This document shows positions 6,863-20,100 of a stretch of 51,757 bases of DNA, piece by piece. The position numbers and the translations under genes were made by a program. The notes under the pieces are model-generated. The model was not told the DNA's origin. It ran no database searches and was given only the letters and a program-made list of their open reading frames with translations. How positions within the stretch are numbered: the stretch's first letter is position 1; every line of letters begins with the position of its first letter. Source of the DNA: Chara braunii (Eukaryota; Streptophyta; Charophyceae; Charales; Characeae); NCBI GenBank assembly GCA_003427395.1, contig BFEA01000054.1, positions 887,678-939,434 on the forward strand, read 5' to 3'.

Positions 6863-9800
6863 GTTTGTGTTGTAACGTCTCCTGCCAAAGCGATGACCTC
6901 TACTCGTCGCTGCCAGCCCTCTTCTGTCTCTCATCCTGTTGTATTATTACTTGATGCGCTTTATAGGCTGTCGTTTTGCCTTTTTGCCACTCAGTTTTCT
7001 CGAGACTCCAGTTGGTTTTCGTCTCCCCGTTGTTGACACCATGCCTACTGTTTGCTTGTCGGGGTTCGAACCAAGCTCTGGCGTCCGGTTCCATGATGCT
7101 TTAACCATCTTAAACCACTAGTACCTTTGCTGCTTCAGAAATGAGGGGAAACACTAGTCCCCGAAGAATTCGGAGGCCGGGTCCGACGACGGCTGCCATT
7201 GATAAATCTAATCGGCGGTCGTCATTTCGTTTCGACCTCCTGAAAAGTTGGAGGTCCGCTATTTTCAGAGCTGACAAAGGTACTAGTGGTAAACTTTAAA
7301 CTCTTTGAGTGTTTAAAAGTGGGACCTTTCACCCTGCCCCATGGATCCCACACACCATAGAATACTGTGAATCCATGTTATTAAAAAAAAGAACAAAGAA
7401 CCTTTTTGCTGGAAGTCGCTCTTGCCGAGCCCTTCATACTGGCAATGCTGTTTTTTTCCTGCTGTCTGACTCTTTTCTGTAACGTCATCTATGATGCACT
7501 TTCCCCCCTTCCTTTAAAAAAAATAAATGGAAAACCCACTATGATAGCTTTCAGCCTCTGTTTTAGTAGACGGTTCAAATCTGGTTCTTCTGGTCTATGT
7601 TATGCCCTCCGCAGAATTTTGACATCTGATTGCTGTGTCTTTTGTTCTTGTTTTTTTTTTTTTTTTTTTATCGACTACCATTTTCTTCTGATCAATCTCG
7701 TCTGAAGGTTTGACAATTGTGTGAACCACTTGTGAATTTTGTGTTGCGTTGCACGCACCCAAGCTTATTGTCTTCAGTCTTTTGTGTGTTGGCTCACGGC
7801 AATTGTTGTTCAACCATTGCCTCTGTGTGTGTGTGTGTGTGTGTGTGTGTCTGTTCTTCACTTCTTCTTCGTTTGAGTATTTGCAGTGTGCTATGGTTTC
7901 TGATGACGGGGGCAGCTTTTGCATAAGCATTTGTTGATGTCACCGCTCATTTGTATTGAATGTTTTGTCTGTCAATGTTTTGTAGGGATGGAGACGATGC
8001 AAATCGTGTTGTCTATCGACTGGTAAGTTCATTCGCAGAAAGGCCGGTTTAGACTGTTCGATGGGTCACGGGGTTTTGCTTCTTCAGGGTCGCTCTTAGC
8101 GTTCTCCGGACGAGGGTGAGAGGGAGATTTGGTAGTTATTATCATATTTGGCGTCTCTTTGACATTCAACAATGTCAGCCAGAAAACCAAGGGTTGAGAA
8201 ATCTACCTCCATCAGTAGGGAGTAGTGGACATAGTTTGATGCTCATCCATGCAACCAGCTGTCATTACAGTGATGAATTTACAACTGTGTATGCGTAGCA
8301 CCTTTGCTCTCATTCAAAGAACCTGCACAATGAGATATCTTGAACACCTCATTGGGGAGCAACTTTGTATCATTCCTTTGTGATGTGACATTCGTTCTAG
8401 TTATTTCATCGCGCTTGTGATTTCTCCCAACATTGTTTCAGAATGCAAATGCTAATGAAGAAAAGGATAGTCGGCATGGTTTGAGAAAATAGGCAATTGT
8501 CCTCACATGTCTCTCTCTCTCTCTCTTGTTGCATCTTCTCTCACGTTACTATCTGCTGGTGGTAATGAAGAGAAAAGATGGTTGGCATGGGTCGAGGAAC
8601 AGACAATTGTTCTTATGTCTCTCTCTCTCTGCACCTCTCTCTCTGTCTCTCCCCTGGTTTGTCGCGTCTTCTCTCTCATTTCTGTCTGCTGCTGGGGGCC
8701 AGAAGTGTGGAAAGAGGTAGGGCAGAGGATCAGAATTTGCTTTCCATGTTTCTCATGGCACGTTCTTTGTCATCGATTGGTTAATCTGTGGCATGTAGGA
8801 TAGGGGCATGTGTCAGTTGCTGAATGTGGGGGGTGTTGAGGCATGGTGTAAGTACCCAGTTGCTCCTGACTAAGGTAGTTTATCAGAAAGGCAGGTTAGG
8901 GAAGTTTGGGAATGGAGACATGATGCGTATCCTGGTACTATGGGCTGACATTCACGGCTGTGCTCTGCAGATCGATATCTGGGAAGATCGGAAGGTATTT
9001 GGGGCGCGAGGCACCTCGTTAAGGGAAGAACTGCTTGGGAAAGATGCAGCCTTTGAGAGTCCTCCGCGGAAGAGCAAGTCTTCATCTTCAATGCCAAAGG
9101 TGAGCATTTTGTGTTGCATGGCAGTGTTTTTTTCTCCGTTTTTGGTGGATCATTGGAGTTCCGGCCCCACCTTGTGGCCTCGCTTACCTGACCCACTTGT
9201 CCGGTTTTGCAGTCTCCTTCTCTGAAATTTTGTTCGCCATTCTCTTGCATTTTCATTCTACTACTATGTTTCATTCTACTACTATGATTGGCCTCGGAAC
9301 CCCCGAAGAGACTGGTGTCAGGGCTCCAATGGATGAGAGGTTTCGCTTCGTTGTGCATGGTCTCTGTTTAATTTAGATCGTTTTGTTACCCCGCTGAAAT
9401 CCGTTTTCGTGAATGTTCAGCCCGACTTGAATTTGGTTCTCAGGGCATCCCAGACTGAGTTTCCTTCGAATGAGCGCAGGCGTAGCCATGAGTATGAATG
9501 GAGTCCCTTTCCTACAATGCCTTGGGCTTGGTTGTACTGCCATCTCCGGTCTGGTGGCGTGTTGCTTGGGCGCTCCCATAGCTCGGTCTTTTTTCTCTTT
9601 TTGCTTTTGTCCTCATTTTTTTATAAGGGCGACAGCCTTGAGATATCGTCTTGATTCGAACGTGGGTCTGTATTTCAACAGTTCAAGGGTATACCGACTG
9701 GGCTAGGTGTAGTGTCTTAAACAACCAGTATCTGCCGCATTTTTCGTACCCCCCGGGTTGAATGAATATGGACCTGATTGGCAGTCCGATTCGGTTGCCA

Positions 9801-11050
9801 CGTTAACTACCCGCAACGACTGGTAGGTACTGGTGGTTACCACGTGAACGTTCTGTGTGGAAACACATGCAGGACTAAATGCTTTGATGGAACTTGACCT
9901 GTTCGACAATCTATCTTCTGGTTTGCGTTTGCTGTTTGCAGGTCCCTGGCCCGTTGATGTCACTCATGGTTGCTTTTCAAGCGGTTCATGAAGCAGCTGC
10001 GGACGAGGAAACGGTCCTTGGAAAGTCGACGTCTGTATATGAAGAGGTCCAGAGATTAGAACAAGATGCCGACGAGTGTATCGGCAGTGGTAATCACCAG
10101 CAGCAGGCTATACACTCTCTCAGTTTTACTTGCGGGCTGAACTTGCTACCTGTCCCTCACTGTCAGAGGTTTGCATTCCCTTCTAGTTACACTTGTCTTC
10201 ACGTTCTCTATGTTTCCTTTTGGGTCTCTCTTGCATTCCTAAAAGTTAGAATCACTGTACTCGGTAGTCAGCACGAATCACAGCATTGCTTCGGGAGTGC
10301 GGGTCATCTTCTTTTCTTTGTTTTCCATTTCTTTGGCATAAATGAAGCACAAAGAGGTGCACTGCAAGGACCCAATGTACTAGGCATAGTTAGTGCAGCT
10401 TGCTTTGATTGAAATGAATGTACAGTGCCTGGCTGCAAAGGCCATTGATCAGCACGAGTGAGGTCAGGTAAGCTAGTTGTGCGGCTAGCCTGTTGCTGCA
10501 GACTTATTGCAAGGTGGTACAATGCGCCCCCTTGCGTTTTAAGGCCTTGTTGCACATGTTTAAGGTTATTGGATTGAACCGGAACAATTCTCCTTGCAGA
10601 GAACAAAAGGGGGAAGGAAGCTAAAGCACAGGAACTACCGTCTTCACCGGAATACAACGCCCGGTCATTATGGCTGCATATGGACTGGAAATTGCACCAA
10701 ATACTGATACAATGACCGGGTGTTCTAATCGGGTGAAGACGGTAGTGCTTTTTTGACTGATCCCTTCAATTTGCCATCCAGGTAGTGCTTTTTTTACTGA
10801 TCCATGCCCAGTGCATTGAGCCTCACTGCTCGACACCTTGAGCACGCACGCACGTTGAGAGATTACACGAAATCCACACTGGAGTCCAGAGATGCAAAGT
10901 CCAGGTATGCGCAGCTTAGAAATTCCAACAAATTATCATATTAAACAGTTTCGGAGTTCCAGTCAGTCACCAAGCGCTCAACAGCGCAGAGTTCAGCAAC
11001 CCAATACCAGCATCCTCATCTAAGGTAGGTGACTCTGTTCTCTCCGTGGC

Positions 11051-11096
<46 letters not shown>

Positions 11097-11138
11097 CGCG
11101 CTCTCTCTCTCTGTCCCTCCTGGCCTTCTTCATGCATG

Positions 11139-11178
<40 letters not shown>

Positions 11179-14100
11179 ACTTGAGAATCTTGACTCTGAA
11201 TACATCCGCTGCTACTCAGATCTATCCCTGCTACTAACTTATGTGGCTATGGCCGCCTTCCCTCTCAGTGCAGTGCTGCCCAGCAGGGCTCTTGTGCACA
11301 TGCTACTCGCAGATAGCGCACAAGCACTTCAGCAGCACTTCCACACCTCACAAATGAGCAAAATGTGGCTGGCCAGTCCTTATATTGACTTGGACTGAGC
11401 CTCAACTCGTCCCAGCCTCGCTTCCTTTGGCTTGACTTGGACCCGGTACCACATGCCCACGGCCTGCTTGCTTCAGAATGTCAAGGCCTGGTACTTTTCC
11501 CAAATTTTCATTGCTGTGCTGCTGCTAGAGTCTGTGAGTCACGACTTTGCATCTGTGGATCATGACTTTTGACTGTGGGATGTGACCCTTGCCTCTGGGA
11601 CACGACTTTTGCCTGGAGAAGTGTCCTTTGCCTGTGGGACATGATTATGACTTTTCAATATGAGACGTGACTTTTGCTTACAGAATGCAACTTTTGCCTT
11701 TGGGATGTGACTGTTTACCGGCTGCCTGTTGGACTTGACCCCCTAAGGTACCCGATTGTGTTTTTTTTCTGACACTGACCGACCTGGCCTCCCTTGGCCT
11801 GAGACGTTGACCCTGGAATTCGAATTTGGGGTCTGAATCGTGGAATGCCTTCCACTCTCGCCGGCCTAATTTTGAGGTCCTCCGAGAAAGTTACAATCTT
11901 TAGCTATCAACTATGTTGATTCCTCGCCTATCTCTCTCATAGTAGGACTCTATGTGCAGTACGTACTCTCTTCGGCCCAACTTGTGGAATATCCCTGCCC
12001 AGGTGCTTGGTTGGACCCTTCACTGTCCGTAAGTAGTCTCTTCGGCCACAAATTGTGGGATTCCATGTGCAGAACAAGTGTATTTACATGCATGTTGACG
12101 GAATTCCGACCATGTGAAGTGCAAATTTCATGGCAGGCGTTAGCTGGTTGAAAGACGCAGAGCATGCGAAGTTCAAATCGCCACAATAGTTGAGATTCCC
12201 AGCTCCCTGAAGTGCACCTCTGATGATAGAGGCATCCTTTGACCACTGCGGTGTTAAAACTGTTAAGACTGCTGATGATTACAGAAGCGTGAGTGAGTGG
12301 ATGTGGAGATTGCAGCAGTGGATGTAGGTAGGCACTGACTAAGTGAGGCATGTGCTTGTCATTCCTATTTTGGCGTATGCTTGGCATTCCTCTAGTGCAT
12401 GTTATCCCCTAGTGCTTCTTGGTCTGGGGAAGTCAGAGGACCCATAGTACCTACCTGCCTAACCCGAAAGGGACCTATAATATGAAAGCATTGACAATCT
12501 CATCAGTAATTGGGAAGGGGTCTATGCATCTGCACAATGCAGATTTCGTTCTACGACATAGAGACAACTCCCCGGTTTGCGACCTTGGACCGCGCCCTGT
12601 TATGCGTGCCTGAGCTGAAGAGTGTCGAGAGTGTAGTGCAAGTTCATGCCTGTGACTCTGTGAGCAGTGTGCAGATATCTCACTCCCTGGAATGACATAT
12701 GCCGGGAATGGCAAGTTTTTTCATGTGGGGTGAGCGAGATCCCAACTTGGGAGTGCATGTGTTTTTTTGTTTTTTTTTTCCAGTCTTGATTTAACGCTGC
12801 AAAGGCGGTTACTGGATGTAAAACAATCGTGGAGGTCTTGATTGTTCCATGATTGTTCGCATATTGCAGATTTGCCGCGGATGGTGGACATGATAGTTTG
12901 ATGCATAGAAAAGTGATGTTGCTTACAGGGTCTTCAGATTTCTTCTTGAACCAGGGTGGCTTTTGTAAGCCTCCGTGTTTTCAGAAGGCCATGCATGTTC
13001 TCCTACAGTCAGATCAAGAAACATCGACGAGCCAATGACAGGAAAAAATAAATTTGTTTAAACTACCCCCCTGCCTTTCACGTACATCGGCTGCACGAGT
13101 ACCCCCACTAGTTCCGAGGCCGAAAATGAAAAGAAGGCCACCGATGAAATTTATACACCACGGCCTGCTGGTGGGACCGGTCCCCCAAGAATGCGGTATA
13201 GGTTGTGTTCCCACTTTTTTACCAACACTGTGAAAGGAAGTGGTGGTTTACAAAGGGAAAAGCAAGAAGTCGATGAGCCTTCTTCTTCGAGTGCGTTTTG
13301 GGGCTGGCCTCCGTTTATCCAGGAAACTACGGTTGTTGTTTGTTGTCTGAACTTTTTAACCTTTTGTTTGAGGTGAGGGTGATCTCAACTTGTCGTTTTC
13401 TCAATCGATATGGAGTTTTCCATCCTGAACATGCCGTCTGGGTTGGCTATGCTTTGTGTTGTTTTCCTTTTTGCCGTATCGGATCCTTCTCTTTCCATGC
13501 TTACTGTGGTTTTCCTTTATTTTTGTGTGTGTGTTTCCTTGTTTTATCAGAGTCGCCACGGATTCCTGCGTTAGCCGAGCAGCTGCATGTAAAGCAGGCA
13601 GCTCTAGAGGAGTGCATTGAACAGCTTGAGGCTTGTGAAGCGAGGAGATCCCATCTTGTCTCTCTTTTGAAGGACGTTCTCCAGATTCAGGTGCGTCTCC
13701 TGTGACTACGCCGTAATTATCAGCCACATTCCAGGACCCTGTCTGGTCCAGAGATTGGGGCTGACATATGTTCTTTAATGGGCCCACAAAAGTTCACTTG
13801 AAATGCTCTTATTGCGTAAGCCGGTAAGAGCAGTTTACTCTGCTTGGTATGAACTGGCAGCTTAACAAGCATTACATCAAGCATTCCCATTGATCCACCG
13901 GAACGTTGGCCCTGATGTTCTGGGCCGCAGGGGTGCTGAATGTACCTTAAACCGCCAGCACATGGTCCCTTAAGCCTTCTGCGAACTTTTCGGGTAGCCT
14001 CTAGCCCCGGACCATAATGGCTGGCAGTGCCAGCCAAAAACGAAAAAAAGTGGCGCCGCTGGCGGTTCGGAAAAGCTTGGTGTGCAGTGCAGCGGCTCCA

Positions 14101-17100
14101 AGCCCTTTTCCAGCTATTGAAGCCAGTTTTCATTTGTTCTTCATGCAATTCCGCAGGGACCGTTTGCATCAGTGTTAATGCAATACTATCACAGCTAGCC
14201 ATCTCAGTCGCACTTTGGGTGAACCCCCCTGGCCCTCAAGTGCAGTCGGGATGGCTCAAGCAGTGTGCTTCACTCAGTCTGGCAAGGCATAATATGTGCG
14301 GTTGTGAACCTGCTGTGCTGTGGATCCTTGGTCATGGCTGTCATATATTTCATGGGAGGAAGTCGCAATGTCAGGGAATAATCATCTGCGGAAGAGTTGC
14401 CAGCGACCTTTTAGGCGTTCCCTTTTTTGGGTCTAAGACATTTTTATGTTTCTGTTTGTGGAGTTTGCTGTTCTGCGGAAGAGCAGGCAACGTTTGTGGA
14501 CTGGGATATAATAATCTGTGCAGATCTTGTGAGGGCGTATCAGGTTGCAACTGTGAAGATGCCTGCATTGTGGCTTATTGAATGAAAAAACGTTATTGCT
14601 GCAACAGACACTTACTCTACCTCTCTTGTGGCATTTGTGTTTTGGAATAACTGTGCAGGAAAGTAAACTGGAACATGTGCGGACGCAAACGCAGGTACTG
14701 CTCATGACTAAATCTGCCGCTATGAGCAAAGTATGTTTGTCCTTTCATTATGTCTGTATGTTTGTTTGTTTGTTTGCTGGTTGTTTGTTTTTTTAATGAT
14801 GTCTGTGGAAATGGAAATGACTCTCAAATAATGATCAGAGACATGGATGGATTCAAGAGAGCAGTTGTTCCCTCCCTCGATATTTCAAGTTGGTGATCTT
14901 GGCAGTGGTGGAAAAGACTCAGAAGGGACAGAGGACAGTATTATCATTCATGTATGAGATACTATTGCAAGTACATGTTTGGCATCTGGATGGAGCTGGA
15001 TAATGACACATCACAACTTCACTAGTAACGTCCATAACAGATTGGTATGTACCATGTATGCCATGGTCTATTCGACTACTGATGAGGCTGGAGCCAAAAG
15101 TAGCTGCAAATATGTAAGTTCGTTCAGTGTTCGCTTACCTCCTAGGAGAGCGCAAGGATGTCATGGGTTTGATGGGTGGAAGAGTATTATGTCATTAACA
15201 GATTGGATGGAGCTGGATAATGACACATCACAACTTCACTAGTAATGTCCATAACAGATTGGTATGTACCATGTATGCCATGGTCTATTCGACTACTGAT
15301 GAGGCTGGAGCTAAAAGTAGCTGCAAATATGTAAGTTCGTTCAGTGTTCGCTTACCTCCGAGGAGAGCGCAAGGATGTCATGGGTTTGATGGGTGGAAGA
15401 GTATTATGTCATTGATAGGTTGAAACTTGAAACTCGCTAACATCGATCAGAAACAATTAAGTTGACAAAATAAAAAATTACCCAGAAAACCAATCGTTAG
15501 CCGCTCCCCCCCTTCCCCCCCAAAAAAAAACACCGGCGGCCCCACCCTGCTCCCTGACCAACTCCGATCAGGGCGGGGGGCAACATGCATCCCCTTAATT
15601 CTGAGAGGTAGTGCTTGCAGGGGTCCCCTGTATAGGCTTAGGAGTAGTGGTAGGTAGATAGTGAAAGGTGGCATTGTCTCTGATGCATTGCTTTGTATAT
15701 GACTTATTATGATGCCATCAGCAAAAACTAACCGCTGGGGGGAGCCGGCTAATGCAAAGACCGCACATTTTGCCAGTAGCTGTTAGCAGTGCCTATGGCC
15801 AGTACTCACACACCACAAGCACCCACCCCCTCTCCCAACCATACACACACACATACAACATAAACTTACAACGCACAACATAAACACCCGTGATGGCCTA
15901 AGCCCTTGCCAATACCAACCGGGGGTAGCAAGCCAACTATCTCAGTTGGTTGGCACTAAGCGGGCCGAGGCAGTCAGTTATAGCTGTATTTGGGGAAACT
16001 TTCTGTCCCCATGCAGCAATAATGACCAGGTGTTCTATTCGGGTTACGGTCCTAGTAGAAATAAGTCAGTAAATTCTGCAAAAGAGCAGACCTAGCAGCC
16101 TTTGTGTGTGAACATATCTGAGGACATTCTGTACCAGATCGATGTGGAGGCACAATTGGATGAATTCGCGCCCCTGCTGGGAAATTGTTCCATATTGTAA
16201 CACTGGCAGTTTGTCGTTGCTTGATGGACCTTGCAAGTTTCCTCATGGCTACCGTGCAGTAGGAAATATAGCATACGTGCAAGTTGCAACTGTATGTGTG
16301 TGGCACTGTGTGCTGCACACGTGCGTCCGCTGCATATGGTGCGGTGCGGAAACGCGAGGTGTGGTGCACACGGGTGAGAAAGAGGGAGTGGAGAAAAGTT
16401 GGGTGTGGGGCACGAAAAATAAAAGGACAATCGGTTTCAATTTCTAATTTGTTATAAATTCAAGGGGTAAGAGTTTGAGGACGTGTAGGATGCAGCCAAA
16501 AGTTGCGCAAAATAACCTTTTCTGCTTTGCATCACACATATATCGTCAAGATATTTTTGGGATTTTTGAATTGTGTTGTTTTGGTGCAGCACATGCCGTG
16601 TGCCGCACATATTTCGTATGTCAGGACGCCACAGATGCACAAGCGGTCGTTAGGGACCCCCACTTTTCAGCCCCAGGTTAACCCTTTCAGAACTGAAAAG
16701 TGCATTTTTGCATGAAAACACACTTTTGGCTCGGTGTTTTGAGCCCCTTCGATCCATTTTTTCACTTTTTTTTTTGTTTTTTTTTGCTGTTGGTTTATTT
16801 GGTGTCCACTCTATGGACTGGTCACAAAACTGGCTTAAGAGGGGTGGTGTTATGACGACCCTGAAAAACCCTGAAAATTTAGGGCTCTGTGAACCGCTTC
16901 TCCATGGACGGTGTGCGCTTACAAGTCTGGTCCTTGGCAAGGGAATGGCTGAGGAAATGGGACGGGGGCACAACATGCTGATCAAAACATATATTTGGCC
17001 AAAACCAAAGGATGTAACTCAGACCATTCTTTTGCTCCATGTTACTCTCCGCTGACATCATTTACATTTATCTCCCAACGATTTGTCTGTGTCTTCGACT

Positions 17101-20100
17101 CCGGTCAAGAACCCTGTTGTGTTGGAGTTGATAATGTATCCCTAGGCCTGAAGAGGTGGGGAGGAGGAATGGCTCTCTCTCAGACGTTGATGCGTTTGCA
17201 ACGGCCTTGGTGTGAGGTCAGTATGAGTCGCAGCCCCCATTGGTGATAAAACTGTGCCAAGTTAGCTTGAACCTGACAAGCTTTGTGACCAGGTTCATTC
17301 TTTAGTGAACGAACCTAGGTATGATGTTCATTCAACCCACACAGTGCCCCTGAGACTCTCTTTCTCCCTCGCTGTCTGGGAAGGTTACGAAGACCTTGCA
17401 GCCGACCGTCAACGAGAGCCTGAAAAGGAACCGTGGCAATTGGCTGGGCCTTGCTGCGGCTCAGGTGAGAAAGAAGACAAGCCTTGCAGGCAGTGTTGTG
17501 GACTTCTGTGCCAAATACTACCGACGCGTTTTCAAATACGCGACTGTTATCTGAGGCCTTCCTGAACACTTCTCACCCAAGCTTATTTGCTGCCTCTTGG
17601 CGGCTGGGTGATGAGAAAAACTGGTGCTTGAAGCTGGCTGCTTTGGCTGTGACTCATGTGTACGTAACCTGCTGAGCTTGATGCACAAAGAATACCTCGT
17701 CTAGCTCCAGGATGCAATGGGTCCTCCGGGAGCGGATGTCGCGCTAGGAGGGAATGGGAAGTTTTGTCAATTAGCGCCCGATAATCAATAACTTTCTTAT
17801 GGCATGTCTGTCACGGGGTCTCTAAATGTAAGTGGTCGAGGAATGAGCATGACTCAAGGGGAGAGTGTGACCACACCAGAACTATTTAACTGTGATCTCG
17901 GCATTCTCCGGAAGTGAACGCTGGCTGCTATGGAAATGGCGATCAATTGAATCGAAAACAAATGCCGGCGGCATAATCGAGTTACAAGCTCAAGTGAGAA
18001 GTGCCCTCGGGTTATAAGTAGTGGCAAGGCGCAGTGAGGGCCAGGCCCTGCTACCATATAATTGCTTTTGATTGCTTTTATACAACTGCAATGCAAAAAA
18101 GATGTGTTTAGATGGGGTTGATACCAGGTTATCACTCCCACTGGCTGGTGGAGATACTTAAGGTATACATATATTGTCACATAACTATGAGCTATAAAAG
18201 AGTGCACTTTGCGAAACAAACGGTAATATTAATAATATTAAAAAACAAGAAAAAGATGAGGGGCACACTGAAACCATTCATTTTTCTCATTCTGCTTTTA
18301 ACTCCCCCTTCACTGCCTATAATCTTGTGTTTTCGTCCTCTATAACTGACGGTCCCTTGTCATCCAGATATGAAGTGGGCTATGGCTTGATGTTTCCAAT
18401 GTGCACGCCAGAGCAATGGGCAAGTCACTGTTGAAGTCCAGCACTCTCATGGCATGTTAGGTGTCCCCAAAATGATGGCAGTCAAAGTTGGCTGTTGATA
18501 AGGTCATCGGTCTCAGAACTTTTGCTGTGTCTGGGGTCTCTGCCGGGATTTACGCTTGTCGTTTGTCCTGTTATGTGCAGCTGCAGAAAGGGAGGAAGCA
18601 GTCGGTCCCTAGATTTAGAAACGTCGTCTAGTCGGGAGCTGTCTGAGGGCCTTTCTATACGACTTTCTTGACCCTGTTTTCACCCTCCCATCCGTTCGGG
18701 GACTTGGAAGGGGTAAATACAGTGTAGGTGTGTGAAATATGTGTCTGGTTGAGATATTCCCATGCATCCCAGATCAGATCAGCTGGAAAAGGTTTGTGTG
18801 TCAGGCTTTGAGGCTCAGAGATTCTTTGGTGAGTAGATGGGTATTTGATCTCATCTGCCTTTTCCTGCATTTCTCATCCTTTGGCCCGAGGCATCAACCG
18901 AGCCTTCCTTGCGTTTGCTGCTGTTCAGAGTCTACTATGTTGTTGACTGAGTTGATGTTCCCCAGTCTGTGCGGAGGTTTATCTTCAGGTTTTCTTTAAG
19001 CTCGAGATGTCTGGTCTGAGCGATTATTTTGGAATCATTTGGATCCGAAAGAATGTCCGAGGGTGCTCACACTGGGAGTTTGTGCGTGTCTGACTTTGAT
19101 GACCGTCAGATGCAGTTGCGAAAGCTGCCTTGTGAGGATACCCTCAACGGGAATATTTGGCCCGTCCAAATATAGGGCGCTCATACAATGTGCCGGCCCA
19201 CCAGTGGCCGGCTTGGTACGTACAGCGCAGATAAATTTTGAAAAACGAAGACTACCGGTAGGCCACACTGGTGGTTTACACCACCAGTACCCCCGAAGCA
19301 GCCTTCCCGGACCTTGGTTTTCGCAAGCTACCGAGCCTCTTCGTCTTTTGGGAATGCGGCTGGAAAGTGGTAGTGACATGGTGGGCGACCGGTCCTTCAA
19401 CGTTGGCGACCAGTATTCTGTCCTAGGTGTTTCCTTTTTTTTTTTCCCGTCCTTCTTTTGTCTTTTTTCTTTTTGCTCTCTATTCCTTTCGTTTTCTGTT
19501 CTCCCATTGGGCGGCTGCTGCTCTAAATGTGCCGTCCAAGGCGCTTGTCTTCGGAGAGCTGTCAGGGCACGACTGCCAGAAGTCATCATTCTCATGGAGG
19601 GTCATGCTGATTTTCGCTGTATAATTCTGTGTTCCAAGGGTAGATTCAGTTTCGTTTCATCATGCTCGAAACTCGTGCAGAGAGGCAGCTTGCAGATCTT
19701 GTATGACGAGGGCCCTCGCTCCAACACTCAGCGCTAAGCACAAAAGACGAAAGTTGTGGCACTGTATCTCTTTTTGCACTGTCTCTCTTTCTTTTTCCCG
19801 GTTCTTTGGACCTCTCTGCACCACTCACGATATGCACGAAAGACCAACAATGTAGTATCTGCCCATGTTCTAGCCAAAGATTCATTCTCATTTTGCACAT
19901 TTGGTGAGGACTGCAGCCACGCCCTTTTTGGACACTACTCTCCAAATTCGCAAAATGAGAATGAATCTTCCACTAGAACATGGAACTATACACCGTCATA
20001 TTTTTTGTCCTTTGTGCCTGTGGAGAGCAGTGGAGCGACACCCAATTTCTAGATTTATGCGGGCGAATCTCGTAGGAAGACGTTCCAGCACAAAGGACAA

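Larger units (their letters stand above)
10090..13550 (+). other. 3.46-kb CID gene intron
   Basis: It runs from GTAATC at 10090 to TTTATCAG at 13543-13550. It includes the CTACCGTCTT MITE (10635-10745), (CT)n runs (11052-11093, 11142-11176) and the GACTTTTGCCT minisatellite (11539-11715). From 11.72 to 13.5 kb I see no recognisable element. Confidence 0.8.

Noticed and set aside
11020-11240. Arg/Glu and Leu/Ser repeat frames
   Set aside because: Translations of (CT)n microsatellites.
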